From contig NZ_VDZH01000003.1 of NCBI RefSeq assembly GCF_007673235.1, forward strand, positions 186,001 to 250,000: a stretch of DNA of 64,000 nt. Direction: 5' to 3'. Both the position numbers and the translations under genes were made by a program. Below are positions 18,875 through 27,202 of this stretch, piece after piece (the first letter of the stretch is position 1; every line of letters starts with the position of its first letter). The notes beneath the pieces were generated by a model. The model had not been told where the DNA came from. It did not search any database and saw only the letters and a list, made by a program, of their open reading frames with translations. The DNA comes from Curtobacterium pusillum. Its GTDB lineage: Bacteria; Actinomycetota; Actinomycetes; Actinomycetales; Microbacteriaceae.

Positions 18875-19707
18875 GTCGCCGCCGGACTGGAGGCGCGGTG
18901 CCGGACGCGCACCGCGCCTCCAGTCCGCCATCCGGTCGCGTCGCGGACCGCGACCTGCGTCGGTTCCTCGCCGACAGCACGCCGGTGGCGGCCGGCGGCC
19001 GCGCCATCCTGCTGCAGATCGCCGACCCCGTCGTCGCGGCGGGGGTCCGGAAGCACTCGGACTTCGCGCGCCGGCCGCAGCAGCGGCTCGCCCACACCCT
19101 GATGTTCGTCTACGCGGTCGTGATCGGCACCGACGAGGACGCTGCCACCGCGGCGTCGTTCGTGCACCGGGCGCACCGACCGGTCGCCGGCGCCGACGAG
19201 GTCGACCGGCAGCTCTGGGTCGCCGCGACCCTGTACGACTCCGCGATGCGCGCGCACGAGCTGTTCGGTGAGCCGGTGGACGACCGGCGCGCCCAGGCGG
19301 TCCTCGAGGCGTACGCCCCGATCGGTACGGCGCTCCGGGTCCCGGCGGACCGGTGGCCGACGTCGGTCGCCGCGTTCGAGCGCTACTGGACCGCCGAACT
19401 CGAACGGCTCGAGGTGACCGACGACGCCCGCGGGGTCGTCCGCGACCTGCTGCACCCGCGCTTCGCCCCGCTGTGGGTGCGGGCCGCGATGCCGCTCGTG
19501 CGGATCGTCACGGTCGGCATGCTCCCCGAAGCCCTCCGCTCGCAGTACGGGTTCGCCTGGGGCCCGCGCGAGCGCCGGCGCTTCCGGCGCGCGGTGCGCC
19601 TGGTCCGGCTCGTCCGCGCGCTGGTCCCGGGGTGGCTCCTGCGATTGCCCGGACCACTGCTGCTGCGGTCGATGCGAGCAACGGCGAAGCAGTATTTGTC
19701 ACGCTGA
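18871..19707 (+). CDS. oxygenase MpaB family protein (DUF2236)
   Basis: 278 residues. Homology to the MpaB/DUF2236 family starts near residue 45 (GGRAILLQIADPVVAAGVRKHSDF) and includes HRAHRPVAGADEVDRQLWVA, TLYDSAMRAHELFGEPV and a C-terminal VRLVRALVPGWLL. Related proteins bind haem b through conserved histidines (HSDF and VHRAH are candidates) and include rubber oxygenase Lcp-like enzymes; the substrate here is unknown. The GTG at 18871 gives a GTGA overlap with the gene before; a second GTG at 18898 is possible. The first 35 residues are Arg/Ser/Pro-rich and are encoded by a perfect palindromic repeat, so the N-terminus is doubtful. The stop lies inside the downstream NAD operator. Confidence 0.8.
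   Translation: MSRRRTGGAVPDAHRASSPPSGRVADRDLRRFLADSTPVAAGGRAILLQIADPVVAAGVRKHSDFARRPQQRLAHTLMFVYAVVIGTDEDAATAASFVHRAHRPVAGADEVDRQLWVAATLYDSAMRAHELFGEPVDDRRAQAVLEAYAPIGTALRVPADRWPTSVAAFERYWTAELERLEVTDDARGVVRDLLHPRFAPLWVRAAMPLVRIVTVGMLPEALRSQYGFAWGPRERRRFRRAVRLVRLVRALVPGWLLRLPGPLLLRSMRATAKQYLSR
18883..18927. repeat. palindromic repeat, copy 3, in the MpaB-like 5' end
   Basis: A perfect 19-bp stem (18883-18901 with 18909-18927) and a 7-base loop, the best copy of the family in the window. It is translated as part of the N-terminal extension of the MpaB-like protein (..AHRASSPP..). Confidence 0.85.
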
Positions 19708-19725
19708 CAAATACCGTGGTACGGT
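19692..19725 (+). promoter_or_regulatory. palindromic operator and leaderless promoter of the NAD salvage operon
   Basis: A perfect 10-3-10 inverted repeat, GTATTTGTCA CGC TGACAAATAC (19692-19714), AT-rich against its surroundings. TTGTCA (19696-19701) inside its left arm is a good -35; TACGGT (19720-19725) 18 bases on is the -10, six bases before the ATG at 19732. A repressor on the palindrome would cover the -35. NrtR, encoded third in the operon, is the obvious candidate. Confidence 0.75.
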
Positions 19726-19731
19726 CAGGTC

Positions 19732-20562
19732 ATGGCAGTCGAACTGAACACCCGGACCACCCGGGGAGACCTCGCGACACCGACGTTCTCCACCATGCGG
19801 TTCCCCGCTGGTGAAGCCCACGTCAAGGTCGCGCACGACGCCGACGCGGGGGACCTCATCGAGATCGCGACCCTGCGCGGCACGAGCGGCGACGACCTCC
19901 TCATGCTCGGCATGTGGGCGGACGCCGTCCGGCAGCGCGGATCCCGGTCCGTCGCCCTCATCCCGTACCTGCCCGGTGCCCGGCAGGACCGTGGCCTCCC
20001 CTTCGGTGCGAAGGTCTACGCGGACGTCGTCAACGGCTTCGGCATCGACCAGGTCATCGCGTTCGACCCGCACTCGCCCGTGATCGTCGACCTCGTCGAA
20101 CGCCTGACCGTCGTCACCAGCGAAGCGGTCGTCCGCGACGCCGTGGTCGCCGGGTCCGACTACGTCGGGATCATCGCCCCCGACAAGGGCGCCGTCGCGC
20201 GGGCCTCCGCCGTCGCCGACGCCTGCGGGCTGCCGGTGTTCCGCGCCGAGAAGCACCGCAACCCGGACACCGGCAAGCTCGACGGCTTCACGTGCGAGCC
20301 GTTGCCGGAGACCGGTCGCCTGCTCGTCGTCGACGACATCTGCGACGGCGGCGGGACCTTCACGGGCCTCGCCGCAGCGACGGGTCTGACGAAGGACCGC
20401 CTCGGCCTCTGGGTCTCGCACGGCGTCTTCTCCGGCCGGGCTCCGCAGCTCGCCGAGCACTTCGGGGAGATCGTCACGACGGACTCCTACCCCGCGCAGA
20501 ACGCCATCGAGGGCCTGCGCACGATCGAACTCACCCCCTACCTGACGGAGCAGATCCGATGA
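19732..20562 (+). CDS. PRPP synthetase-like protein of NAD salvage operon
   Basis: 276 residues, a two-domain phosphoribosyltransferase fold resembling ribose-phosphate pyrophosphokinase but shorter than housekeeping Prs (about 315). PYLPGARQDRGLPFGAKVYA is the substrate loop of the N-half; the PRPP-binding loop is LLVVDDICDGGGTF; EKHRNPDTGKL replaces the usual catalytic flexible loop (DKRR). It probably supplies PRPP for nicotinamide salvage by the next gene, with which it overlaps by 4 bases. The same gene pair is known in other bacteria and phages. Confidence 0.88.
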   Translation: MAVELNTRTTRGDLATPTFSTMRFPAGEAHVKVAHDADAGDLIEIATLRGTSGDDLLMLGMWADAVRQRGSRSVALIPYLPGARQDRGLPFGAKVYADVVNGFGIDQVIAFDPHSPVIVDLVERLTVVTSEAVVRDAVVAGSDYVGIIAPDKGAVARASAVADACGLPVFRAEKHRNPDTGKLDGFTCEPLPETGRLLVVDDICDGGGTFTGLAAATGLTKDRLGLWVSHGVFSGRAPQLAEHFGEIVTTDSYPAQNAIEGLRTIELTPYLTEQIR

Positions 20563-22124
20563 CGCAGACCGAGACCACCACCACCGGCATCGAGCCCCGC
20601 CTGACCAGCCCGAGCCCGATCGCCCCGCTCCTCGCCGTCGACGGCTACAAGCACTCGCACCGGCAGGTCTACCCCGCCGGTACCACCCGGATCCTCATCA
20701 ACTGGACGAACCGGTCGAACGCGCACATGCCCGAGTCGACGCACGCCGTGGTCTTCGGGCTGCAGGCGTTCATTCAGCGCCACCTCGTCGAGGCCTGGGC
20801 GCCGTTCTTCGCCGCCGACGAGGACCTGGTCGCCGACCTGTTCGAGCAGGCACTGCAGGGCTACTTCGGGCCGAACCACATCGGTACCGAGCACGTCCGG
20901 GCACTGCACCGCCTCGGGTACCTCCCGCTCGAGATCAAGGCACTGCCCGAGGGCACCCTCGCCCCGATCGGCGTCGCGACCCTGACCGTCGAGAACACCG
21001 TCGACGAGTTCTTCTGGCTGCCGAACTACATCGAGACCGCCCTGTCGGCGTCGATCTGGCACCCGTCCACCGTCGCGACGAAGGCCCTGGAGTACCGCGA
21101 CCTGATGGAGGACTGGGCCGCCCGCACCGGTGCCGACCCGGCGAGCATCGACTTCGCGGCGCACGACTTCTCGTTCCGCGGGCAGTCGAGCATCGAGTCG
21201 GCCGCAGCCGGAGGCGCGGGGCACCTGCTCTCGTTCCTCGGCACGGACTCGATGCCGTCGCTCGACTTCATCGACCGCTACTACCCCGGCGACAACGGAT
21301 GGGTCGGCGCGAGCGTCCCCGCGACCGAGCACAGCGTGATGTGCGTCCGCGGTGCCGACGGCGAGCTCGCCACCTTCGAGCAGATCCTCGACGTCTACCC
21401 GACGGGCATCGTCTCGGCGGTCAGCGACGGGTTCGACCTGTTCAAGGTCGTCACCGAGACGCTCCCCGCCCTCAAGGACCGGATCACCGCCCGAGACGGC
21501 AAGCTCGTGATCCGCCCCGACTCGGGCGACCCGGTCGACATCGTCACCGGCACCGTGCACGGCGTCGACCAAGCGGCGCTGACCGACCCGGCCCGCAGCC
21601 ACGAGGAGAAGGGCGTCGTCGAGCTCCTCGACGAGATCTTCGGCCACACCGTGAACGAGCAGGGCTACAAGGTCCTCGACCAGCACATCGGCGTGATCTA
21701 CGGCGACAGCATCACCCTCGACCGTGCCCGTCGCATCTACGAGCGCCTCGCCGCGAAGGGCTACGCGAGCGACAACATCGTGCTCGGCATCGGCTCGTAC
21801 ACGTACCAGTACATGACCCGCGACAACCTCGGCAGTGCCGTGAAGGCGACGTGGGCGCTGGTGGACGGGGAGCCCGTCGACATCCAGAAGGACCCGAAGA
21901 CCGGCAGCGGCAAGAAGAGCGCGAAGGGCCGCATCGCCCTGCACCGGGACGCGACCGGCGAGATCCGCCAGACCGACCAGGCCACGGCGGAGGACGAAGC
22001 CACCAGCCTCCTCCAGCCGGTGTGGGTGGACGGGCGCTTCACGGTCCTGCAGTCCTTCGCGGACGTCCGGGCGACACTCCGCCAGGAACGCACCGACCGC
22101 GCGGCCCGACGGGCATCGGCGTGA
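20559..22124 (+). CDS. nadV: nicotinamide phosphoribosyltransferase
   Basis: 521 residues, slightly longer than most bacterial NadV (about 465-495). It makes NMN from nicotinamide and PRPP. Recognised by DGYKHSHRQVYPAGTT near the N-terminus, HDFSFRGQSSIESAAAGG around the PRPP site, LVIRPDSGDPVDI and GVIYGDSITLDRA, all characteristic of the NAMPT/NadV group and not of the nicotinate enzyme PncB. Start set by the ATGA overlap with the PRPP synthetase-like gene; GTGA overlap with nrtR. Confidence 0.95.
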   Translation: MTQTETTTTGIEPRLTSPSPIAPLLAVDGYKHSHRQVYPAGTTRILINWTNRSNAHMPESTHAVVFGLQAFIQRHLVEAWAPFFAADEDLVADLFEQALQGYFGPNHIGTEHVRALHRLGYLPLEIKALPEGTLAPIGVATLTVENTVDEFFWLPNYIETALSASIWHPSTVATKALEYRDLMEDWAARTGADPASIDFAAHDFSFRGQSSIESAAAGGAGHLLSFLGTDSMPSLDFIDRYYPGDNGWVGASVPATEHSVMCVRGADGELATFEQILDVYPTGIVSAVSDGFDLFKVVTETLPALKDRITARDGKLVIRPDSGDPVDIVTGTVHGVDQAALTDPARSHEEKGVVELLDEIFGHTVNEQGYKVLDQHIGVIYGDSITLDRARRIYERLAAKGYASDNIVLGIGSYTYQYMTRDNLGSAVKATWALVDGEPVDIQKDPKTGSGKKSAKGRIALHRDATGEIRQTDQATAEDEATSLLQPVWVDGRFTVLQSFADVRATLRQERTDRAARRASA

Positions 22125-22792
22125 CCGACGGCCCCTCGGCGGCCCGCGACCAGCCGCTCATCGCGATCGACGTCGTCCCGATGTCGTTCACGGCGAGCGA
22201 CGGGCTGCGGGTCGCCACCGCGCGCCGGCCGTACGACCCGTACGCCGGCCTGGAGGCACTGCCCGGCGTGCTCCTGGACGGTGCGGAACTCCTGGCCGAC
22301 GGTGCCCGACGCGCACTCGGGACCAAGACCGGGATCGACGCGGCGGCGGTCCGGCACCTCGCGCAGATCGGCGCGTTCGACGGACCCGACCGCGACCCGC
22401 GCAGCGCGGCGATCAGCGTCGCCTTCGTGGCGGTGGCTGCCCTGCCGACGGGTGGGGGGCCCGCGATCTGGCGGCGCACCGCGGTCGGGCGGCGACCCGA
22501 CCAGGACGAGCCGTGCCTCCCGTTCGACCACGACGCGATCATCGCGGCCGCCCTCGACCACGTCCGCACCCGGATCTGGCGCGATCTGCCGCTGACGCGT
22601 GCGCTCCTCGGTGAGACGTTCACGACCTCGGACGCGGCTCTGCTGCAGGCCGAGCTGACGGGTGTGGCCCCGGACCCGGGCAACACCAACCGGGCGCTCC
22701 GGACGAACCCCGCGCTCGTCCGCTCCGACGCCGCCGCCTCGACGGCCACCCGCAGTGGGCGTCCCCCGGCGACCTGGACGTGGACGGACTGA
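22121..22792 (+). CDS. nrtR: NrtR-type Nudix-related transcriptional regulator
   Basis: 223 residues: a Nudix-like domain (about 15-140) then a winged helix (about 145-215; AFDH-like LPFDHDAIIAAALDHVRTRIW is the conserved linker, then FTTSDAALLQAELTG). The Nudix box is degenerate: after LPGVLLDGAELL the catalytic R-E-U-x-E-E is RALGTK, so hydrolysis is unlikely and ligand sensing likely. NrtR proteins bind ADP-ribose or related NAD derivatives and repress NAD genes. GTG start overlapping nadV by 4 bases implies co-transcription and autoregulation through the palindrome at 19692. Confidence 0.85.
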   Translation: MTDGPSAARDQPLIAIDVVPMSFTASDGLRVATARRPYDPYAGLEALPGVLLDGAELLADGARRALGTKTGIDAAAVRHLAQIGAFDGPDRDPRSAAISVAFVAVAALPTGGGPAIWRRTAVGRRPDQDEPCLPFDHDAIIAAALDHVRTRIWRDLPLTRALLGETFTTSDAALLQAELTGVAPDPGNTNRALRTNPALVRSDAAASTATRSGRPPATWTWTD

Positions 22793-22810
22793 GCGCGGTT
22801 GGCTGGGCGC

Positions 22811-23449
22811 ATGCCCTCCGCCCCGCTGTCCGGTGACTCGTCCTTCGCGTTCCCGGAGTTCACCGATCCGCCCGCTTCGCCGCTCACCGTCGCCCGAGCG
22901 TGGATCGACGCCGCACAGGACGGCGACGTGTCCGAGCCGCTGTCGATGACGCTCGCCACGGCCGACGCCGGCGGACGGGTCTCGGCGCGGACCGTCGACG
23001 TCAAGCGACTCGACGACGTCGGGCTCGTGTTCGGGTCCTCGTCCACGAGCCCGAAGGGCCGGCAGCTCGGCGAGAACCCGTTCGGCGCACTGCAGGTGTA
23101 CTGGCGCGAGACCATGCAGCAGCTCCGGTTCGAGGGCTCCGTCGTGCCGCTGTCCGATGCCGAGTCCGACGCGCTGTTCGCCGACCGGTCGCCGAAGTCG
23201 CGTGCCGCCACCGCCGTCGCCGACCAGTCCGACCCGTACGGCGACCGGTCGCTGCAGGACCTCATCGACGACGCGAACACCCTGCTGGACGAGCACGGTG
23301 ACGACGTCCCGCGGCCGGGGTCCTGGCGGGCCTGGCGGCTCGAACCCGACGCGGTGGAGTTCTGGCACGGCAGCCGCGACCGCATGCACCGGCGCCTGCG
23401 CTACCGCCTCGGCCCGGACGGCTGGGCCGTCGAGCGCGTGCAACCGTAG
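22811..23449 (+). CDS. pdxH: pyridoxamine 5'-phosphate oxidase family protein
   Basis: 212 residues, full length for PdxH, an FMN enzyme oxidising PNP/PMP to PLP. Present are RTVDVKRLDDVGLVFGSSS, SPKGRQLGENPFGALQVYW, QLRFEGSVVPL, the dimerisation/C-terminal PGSWRAWRLEPDAVEFWHG and the terminal RLHxR-like MHRRLRYRL...WAVERVQP. The ATG at 22811 is used; there is no ribosome binding site, and a TTGGCT 6 bases upstream is a poor -10. It follows nrtR by 18 bases and may belong to the same transcript. A close paralogue (phenazine oxidase-like) cannot be excluded. Confidence 0.88.
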   Translation: MPSAPLSGDSSFAFPEFTDPPASPLTVARAWIDAAQDGDVSEPLSMTLATADAGGRVSARTVDVKRLDDVGLVFGSSSTSPKGRQLGENPFGALQVYWRETMQQLRFEGSVVPLSDAESDALFADRSPKSRAATAVADQSDPYGDRSLQDLIDDANTLLDEHGDDVPRPGSWRAWRLEPDAVEFWHGSRDRMHRRLRYRLGPDGWAVERVQP

Positions 23450-23471
23450 GTCGCGATCCGAGGTCGGGTCG

Positions 23472-25829
23472 CTACCGGGCGATCGGGTTCGGCATCGCCC
23501 CCGCGCGGATGAGCGACGACGACTGGTCCGCCAGGTCCACCATCGACAGGGTGTTCCGCAACTGCAGCCGGTTCAGGCACGAGTGCTCGAACGTCGGCAC
23601 CCGCAGGTCCAGGGGCCGCCGACGGTCCGGGTGGGCGGCGGCGTGCGCGTCGACGCACTCCCCCACGACCTCCCAGAAGCGGCGCTCCGGCAGGACCCCG
23701 TCGTCGTCGACGATCGCCGCGACGAACCGCAGCACCCCGTCGAACACGTCGGTGAGCACGGCGAGCGCCGCTTCGTCGTCGTCAACCGGGTGCACGATCC
23801 GCGCGATCTCCTCGGGCACCGGCCGGTCGTCGTGGGTCCCGAGCACCGCTGCCTCCTCGCCGATGTCCTTCATCACGGCACGCACCACGACGCCGTCCCG
23901 CACGACGAGCACGAGGTTCTCGCCGTGCGGCATGAACACCAGGTCGTGCACGGTCAGGCAGTGCACCACGGGCAGCAGGTAGGCGTCGAGCCAGCGCCGC
24001 ACCCACGTGTCGGCGGGCAGCCCCGACGCGGCGATCAGCGCCGAGACCACGGCGTTCCCGGCCGCGTCGCGGTGCAGCAGCGATGCCATGGTCATCAGCC
24101 GTTCGTCGTCCGTCACCCTCGGCAGCGGACTCTCCCGCCAGAGCGCCGCGAGCATCTTCCGCTGCGGCGAGGACACGTCCACCCGGTGGTACGCGTCGCC
24201 CGTGTACCCGATCGCGGCGTGCTCCCGCAGCACCTGGAACCCGGCGCCAGCCAGCGTCGCATCACCGGCGACGAGCGACGCCACCCAGTCGTTCACCGCC
24301 GGGGTGTTCCGCATGTACGCCGGGGACATGCCGCGCAGGAACCCCATGTTCTGCACGGCGAGCGCCGTCTTCACGTACGAGCGCTCCGGACGTGAGCGGT
24401 CGAACGCGGTCCGGATCGACTGCTGCGGCTGGTACTCGTCCGGGCCCTCCCCGAGGTCGACGAGGTCCTGCCGCCCGAGGTCCGGCGCGAACGTCACGGC
24501 GATCCGGTGCTGCCACTGCCACGGGTGCACGGGGATCCACACGTAGTCGTCGGGGTCGAGCCCCTGCCGGTGCAGCGTCGACCGGAAGGCGGCGAGCGTC
24601 GCGTCGTCGAGCTCCGCCTTCCAGTGGTCGACCTCGGTGCGGTCCGCGGCGAGCGCCAGGTGCGTGCAGCTGCGCCGTGCGGCGAGCCACCGGTACCGGA
24701 ACCGGCCGCCCGTCTCGGGTGCGTAGGCGCGGAACTCGTCGAGCCCGAACCCGATCCGGCCGTTCGCGGCGATGAACGCGGGGTGCCCCTCGGTCATCGC
24801 CGACTCGACGTCCTGGAACGAGGCGACGACCTGGTCGGGCCCCTCGGTCCGTCCGCGGGCGAGCTGCGCGGCGGACGGGCCGCCCCGCCGGTGCTTCGCC
24901 GCGGCGCTCGCCAGGGTCGAGGCGATCTCCTCCAGGTAGGTCCCGAGCAGCTCGTCGGGGATGCCGAGCACGTCCCGGAGTTCGAGCACGAGCTCCTGCG
25001 CGCTGAGGGGCACAGGCTCGCCGTCGATCGTCCGCACCACCGAGGCCTCGTCGACCGACCAGTGCTCGAGCGCGTGCCGCCGGGCGCGGAACCGGTAGGT
25101 GGACTCCCCCGCGTCCAGTCGCCAGCCCTCCCCGTCCGGCACGGGTGCGACGAGCCGCTCGTGGGTGAACTCCGCGATGGACTTCGCGACGAGGTGCCGC
25201 TCGGCCGGCTCGAGGTGCTCGGGCCGCAGGTGCGCCGCGGGTCCGTCGTCGTCGGGAACGCCGATCCGGTCGGTGTCGAGCACCGACAGCAGGGCGCGTT
25301 TGCCGTCGACGTCGACCTCGCGGAGCACCCGGAACCCGACCTCGGCGTTCTTCGCGTGTACGGCGGTGTTCCGGACGTCCGGCTCGACGACGACCCGGTG
25401 TGCACCGAGGGCGTCACGGCAGTGCTCCACCACCGCCCGCATGACGGCGCCGGTGAGTCCGGGCACGCGGCCGTCGGCGGGTGGCGGGGCGACGAGCAGG
25501 TGCATGCCGACGTCGCCCGGCTCGGCGGCCCAGACGTCGGTGAGCAGGACGCTCGCCGGGTCGTAGGTCTCGGCGAGGAACACCGGGACGCCGTCGCGAC
25601 GGCCGAGCCACGCGGCCTGGTCCGGGTCCGCCTGCACGCCGGCGAGGTACACGCGCACCGCCTCGACGTCGAGGTGCCCCATCTCCCACCACGACGACGC
25701 CGGGTGGGCGAGCCACGACTGCACGACGGCGGCGTCGCGGTCCGGGTCCACGGGTTCGACGGACAGGAGGCCCGGTGCGGCGCCCACGGGTCGGCGCGCC
25801 GCCGGCGCGCTGGTCGCGTCCACGGTCAT
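23472..25829 (-). CDS. desCD: fused acyltransferase / NIS siderophore synthetase (DesC-DesD)
   Basis: 785 residues. Residues about 20-200 are an IucB/DesC-type GNAT (ETYDPASVL, GDVGMHLLV, VVVEPDVRN, NAEVGFRV) that would acylate N-hydroxycadaverine. From about 230 on it is an IucA/IucC synthetase: TEGHPAFIAANGRIGFG near 347, HPWQWQH near 436, KTALAVQNMGFLRG, and a FhuF-like C-terminus (DQSSSLIRAGAMPNPIAR). DesD joins the acylated units into a macrocyclic hydroxamate with ATP. In most actinomycetes desC and desD are separate genes; here no stop, start or frameshift separates them. ATGA overlap with desB. Confidence 0.92.
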   Translation of the reverse strand: MTVDATSAPAARRPVGAAPGLLSVEPVDPDRDAAVVQSWLAHPASSWWEMGHLDVEAVRVYLAGVQADPDQAAWLGRRDGVPVFLAETYDPASVLLTDVWAAEPGDVGMHLLVAPPPADGRVPGLTGAVMRAVVEHCRDALGAHRVVVEPDVRNTAVHAKNAEVGFRVLREVDVDGKRALLSVLDTDRIGVPDDDGPAAHLRPEHLEPAERHLVAKSIAEFTHERLVAPVPDGEGWRLDAGESTYRFRARRHALEHWSVDEASVVRTIDGEPVPLSAQELVLELRDVLGIPDELLGTYLEEIASTLASAAAKHRRGGPSAAQLARGRTEGPDQVVASFQDVESAMTEGHPAFIAANGRIGFGLDEFRAYAPETGGRFRYRWLAARRSCTHLALAADRTEVDHWKAELDDATLAAFRSTLHRQGLDPDDYVWIPVHPWQWQHRIAVTFAPDLGRQDLVDLGEGPDEYQPQQSIRTAFDRSRPERSYVKTALAVQNMGFLRGMSPAYMRNTPAVNDWVASLVAGDATLAGAGFQVLREHAAIGYTGDAYHRVDVSSPQRKMLAALWRESPLPRVTDDERLMTMASLLHRDAAGNAVVSALIAASGLPADTWVRRWLDAYLLPVVHCLTVHDLVFMPHGENLVLVVRDGVVVRAVMKDIGEEAAVLGTHDDRPVPEEIARIVHPVDDDEAALAVLTDVFDGVLRFVAAIVDDDGVLPERRFWEVVGECVDAHAAAHPDRRRPLDLRVPTFEHSCLNRLQLRNTLSMVDLADQSSSLIRAGAMPNPIAR

Positions 25830-27202
25830 GCCGTCACCTCCGCGCGCTCGGTGACGGGACGCGGTGTGGACTGCCGGGTGGCGGGCAGGCCGAACTCCTG
25901 GAAGGCGATCCGTTCCTCCAGGCCGTAGACCGACCGACCCGTGACGGACCGGATGATCGACGCGTTCCGCCACGCACCCATGCCGAGGTCCGGTGCCGTC
26001 AGCCCGTGCGTGTGCTCCTCGGCGTTCTGTACCCAGATGCGGCCGCCGAGACGGTCGACGTGGTGGTCGCGGGCGACCGCGAACCGCCCCCGCGCGTCCC
26101 GCGCGACCAGGTGCTCGACCGGGTCGAGGAACGACGTCGACCGCGGGGCGTACCCGGTGGCGAGGACGAGGCGCTCGACCTCGTGCTCGTACGTCTCGCC
26201 GAGCTGCTCGTGGCGGAGCGTCAACCGGTACGTGCCCCGGTCGGCGAGCCACTCGGCGTCGACCACGCTCGTCTCGGTGCGGAGGCTCGTCTGGACCGGA
26301 CCGCGGGCGCTGATCCGGTAGAGCTGGTCGTACAGCTCGTCCACCAGGTCGGCGCTGATCCCCTTGTACAGGCCGCGCTGCTCGCGCCCCAGACGGTCAC
26401 GGACACCCTCCGGCAGCGCGTGGAAGTGGTCCGTGTACTCGGGACTCGTCATCTCCAGCGTGAGCTTCGTGTCCTCCATCGGGAAGAACCGCGGCGACCG
26501 GGTGATCCAGTCGAGGCGGTAGTCGTGCTGCCGGACGTCCTCGAGCAGGTCGCGGTAGACCTCGGCGGCGGACTGCCCGCTGCCGATCACCGCGATGCTC
26601 CCCGCCGTCCGGAGCGCTTCCCGGTTCGGCACGTACTGCGCGGAGTGGATCGCGGGGCCGCCGATGCCGCGGAGTGGCTCGGGCACGACCGGCTCGGTGC
26701 CGATGCCGACGACGACGTGACGAGCGCGGTACGTCTCGGGACCCTGATCGGTCTCGGCGTGCACCGTGAACAGGTCCGTCGTCACGTCGTGCTCGACGGC
26801 CGTGACCCGGCGCCCCCAGCGCAGGGTGTCCAGCCGGTCGGCGGCCCAGCGGCAGTAGGCGTCGTACTCACTGCGGAGGGGGTGGAAGTCCTCGCGGATG
26901 TAGAACGGGTACAGGCGCCCGGTCTCCTTGAGCCACGCCAGGAACGAGAACGGCGACGTCGGGTCGGCCATCGTCACGAGGTCGGCCAGGAACGGCACCT
27001 GGATCGTGGCGTCGTCGAGCATCATCCCGTGGTGCCAGGCGAAGCCGTCGGCGGCGTCGAGGAACACCGCGTCGAGTTCGTCGACGGGGTCGGTCAGGCA
27101 GGCGAGACCGAGGTTGAACGGGCCGATGCCGATGCCGACGAGGTCGTGAACGGTGTCGGTGCGGTGGTCGTGGGTGCGCTGGTCCGTCGTGTGGTGCGTC
27201 AT
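25826..27202 (-). CDS. desB: cadaverine/lysine N-hydroxylase
   Basis: 458 residues, class B flavin N-monooxygenase. FAD motif GIGIGPFNLGLA (23-34), NADPH motif GSGQSAAEVYRDL near 205-217, and the C-terminal ATGYAPRS near 353 are intact. It hydroxylates the primary amine for hydroxamate formation. Family members use lysine, ornithine or diamines; the adjacent decarboxylase makes cadaverine (or putrescine) the likely substrate. Overlaps of 4 bases with both neighbours show a tight operon. Confidence 0.93.
   Translation of the reverse strand: MTHHTTDQRTHDHRTDTVHDLVGIGIGPFNLGLACLTDPVDELDAVFLDAADGFAWHHGMMLDDATIQVPFLADLVTMADPTSPFSFLAWLKETGRLYPFYIREDFHPLRSEYDAYCRWAADRLDTLRWGRRVTAVEHDVTTDLFTVHAETDQGPETYRARHVVVGIGTEPVVPEPLRGIGGPAIHSAQYVPNREALRTAGSIAVIGSGQSAAEVYRDLLEDVRQHDYRLDWITRSPRFFPMEDTKLTLEMTSPEYTDHFHALPEGVRDRLGREQRGLYKGISADLVDELYDQLYRISARGPVQTSLRTETSVVDAEWLADRGTYRLTLRHEQLGETYEHEVERLVLATGYAPRSTSFLDPVEHLVARDARGRFAVARDHHVDRLGGRIWVQNAEEHTHGLTAPDLGMGAWRNASIIRSVTGRSVYGLEERIAFQEFGLPATRQSTPRPVTERAEVTA

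Noticed and set aside
22799..22811. TTGGCT as a leaderless -10 for pdxH (and the same hexamer before DUF805 at 3759)
   Set aside because: The spacing is right but the hexamer lacks the A at position 2 that nearly all active -10 elements have; recorded as weak only.
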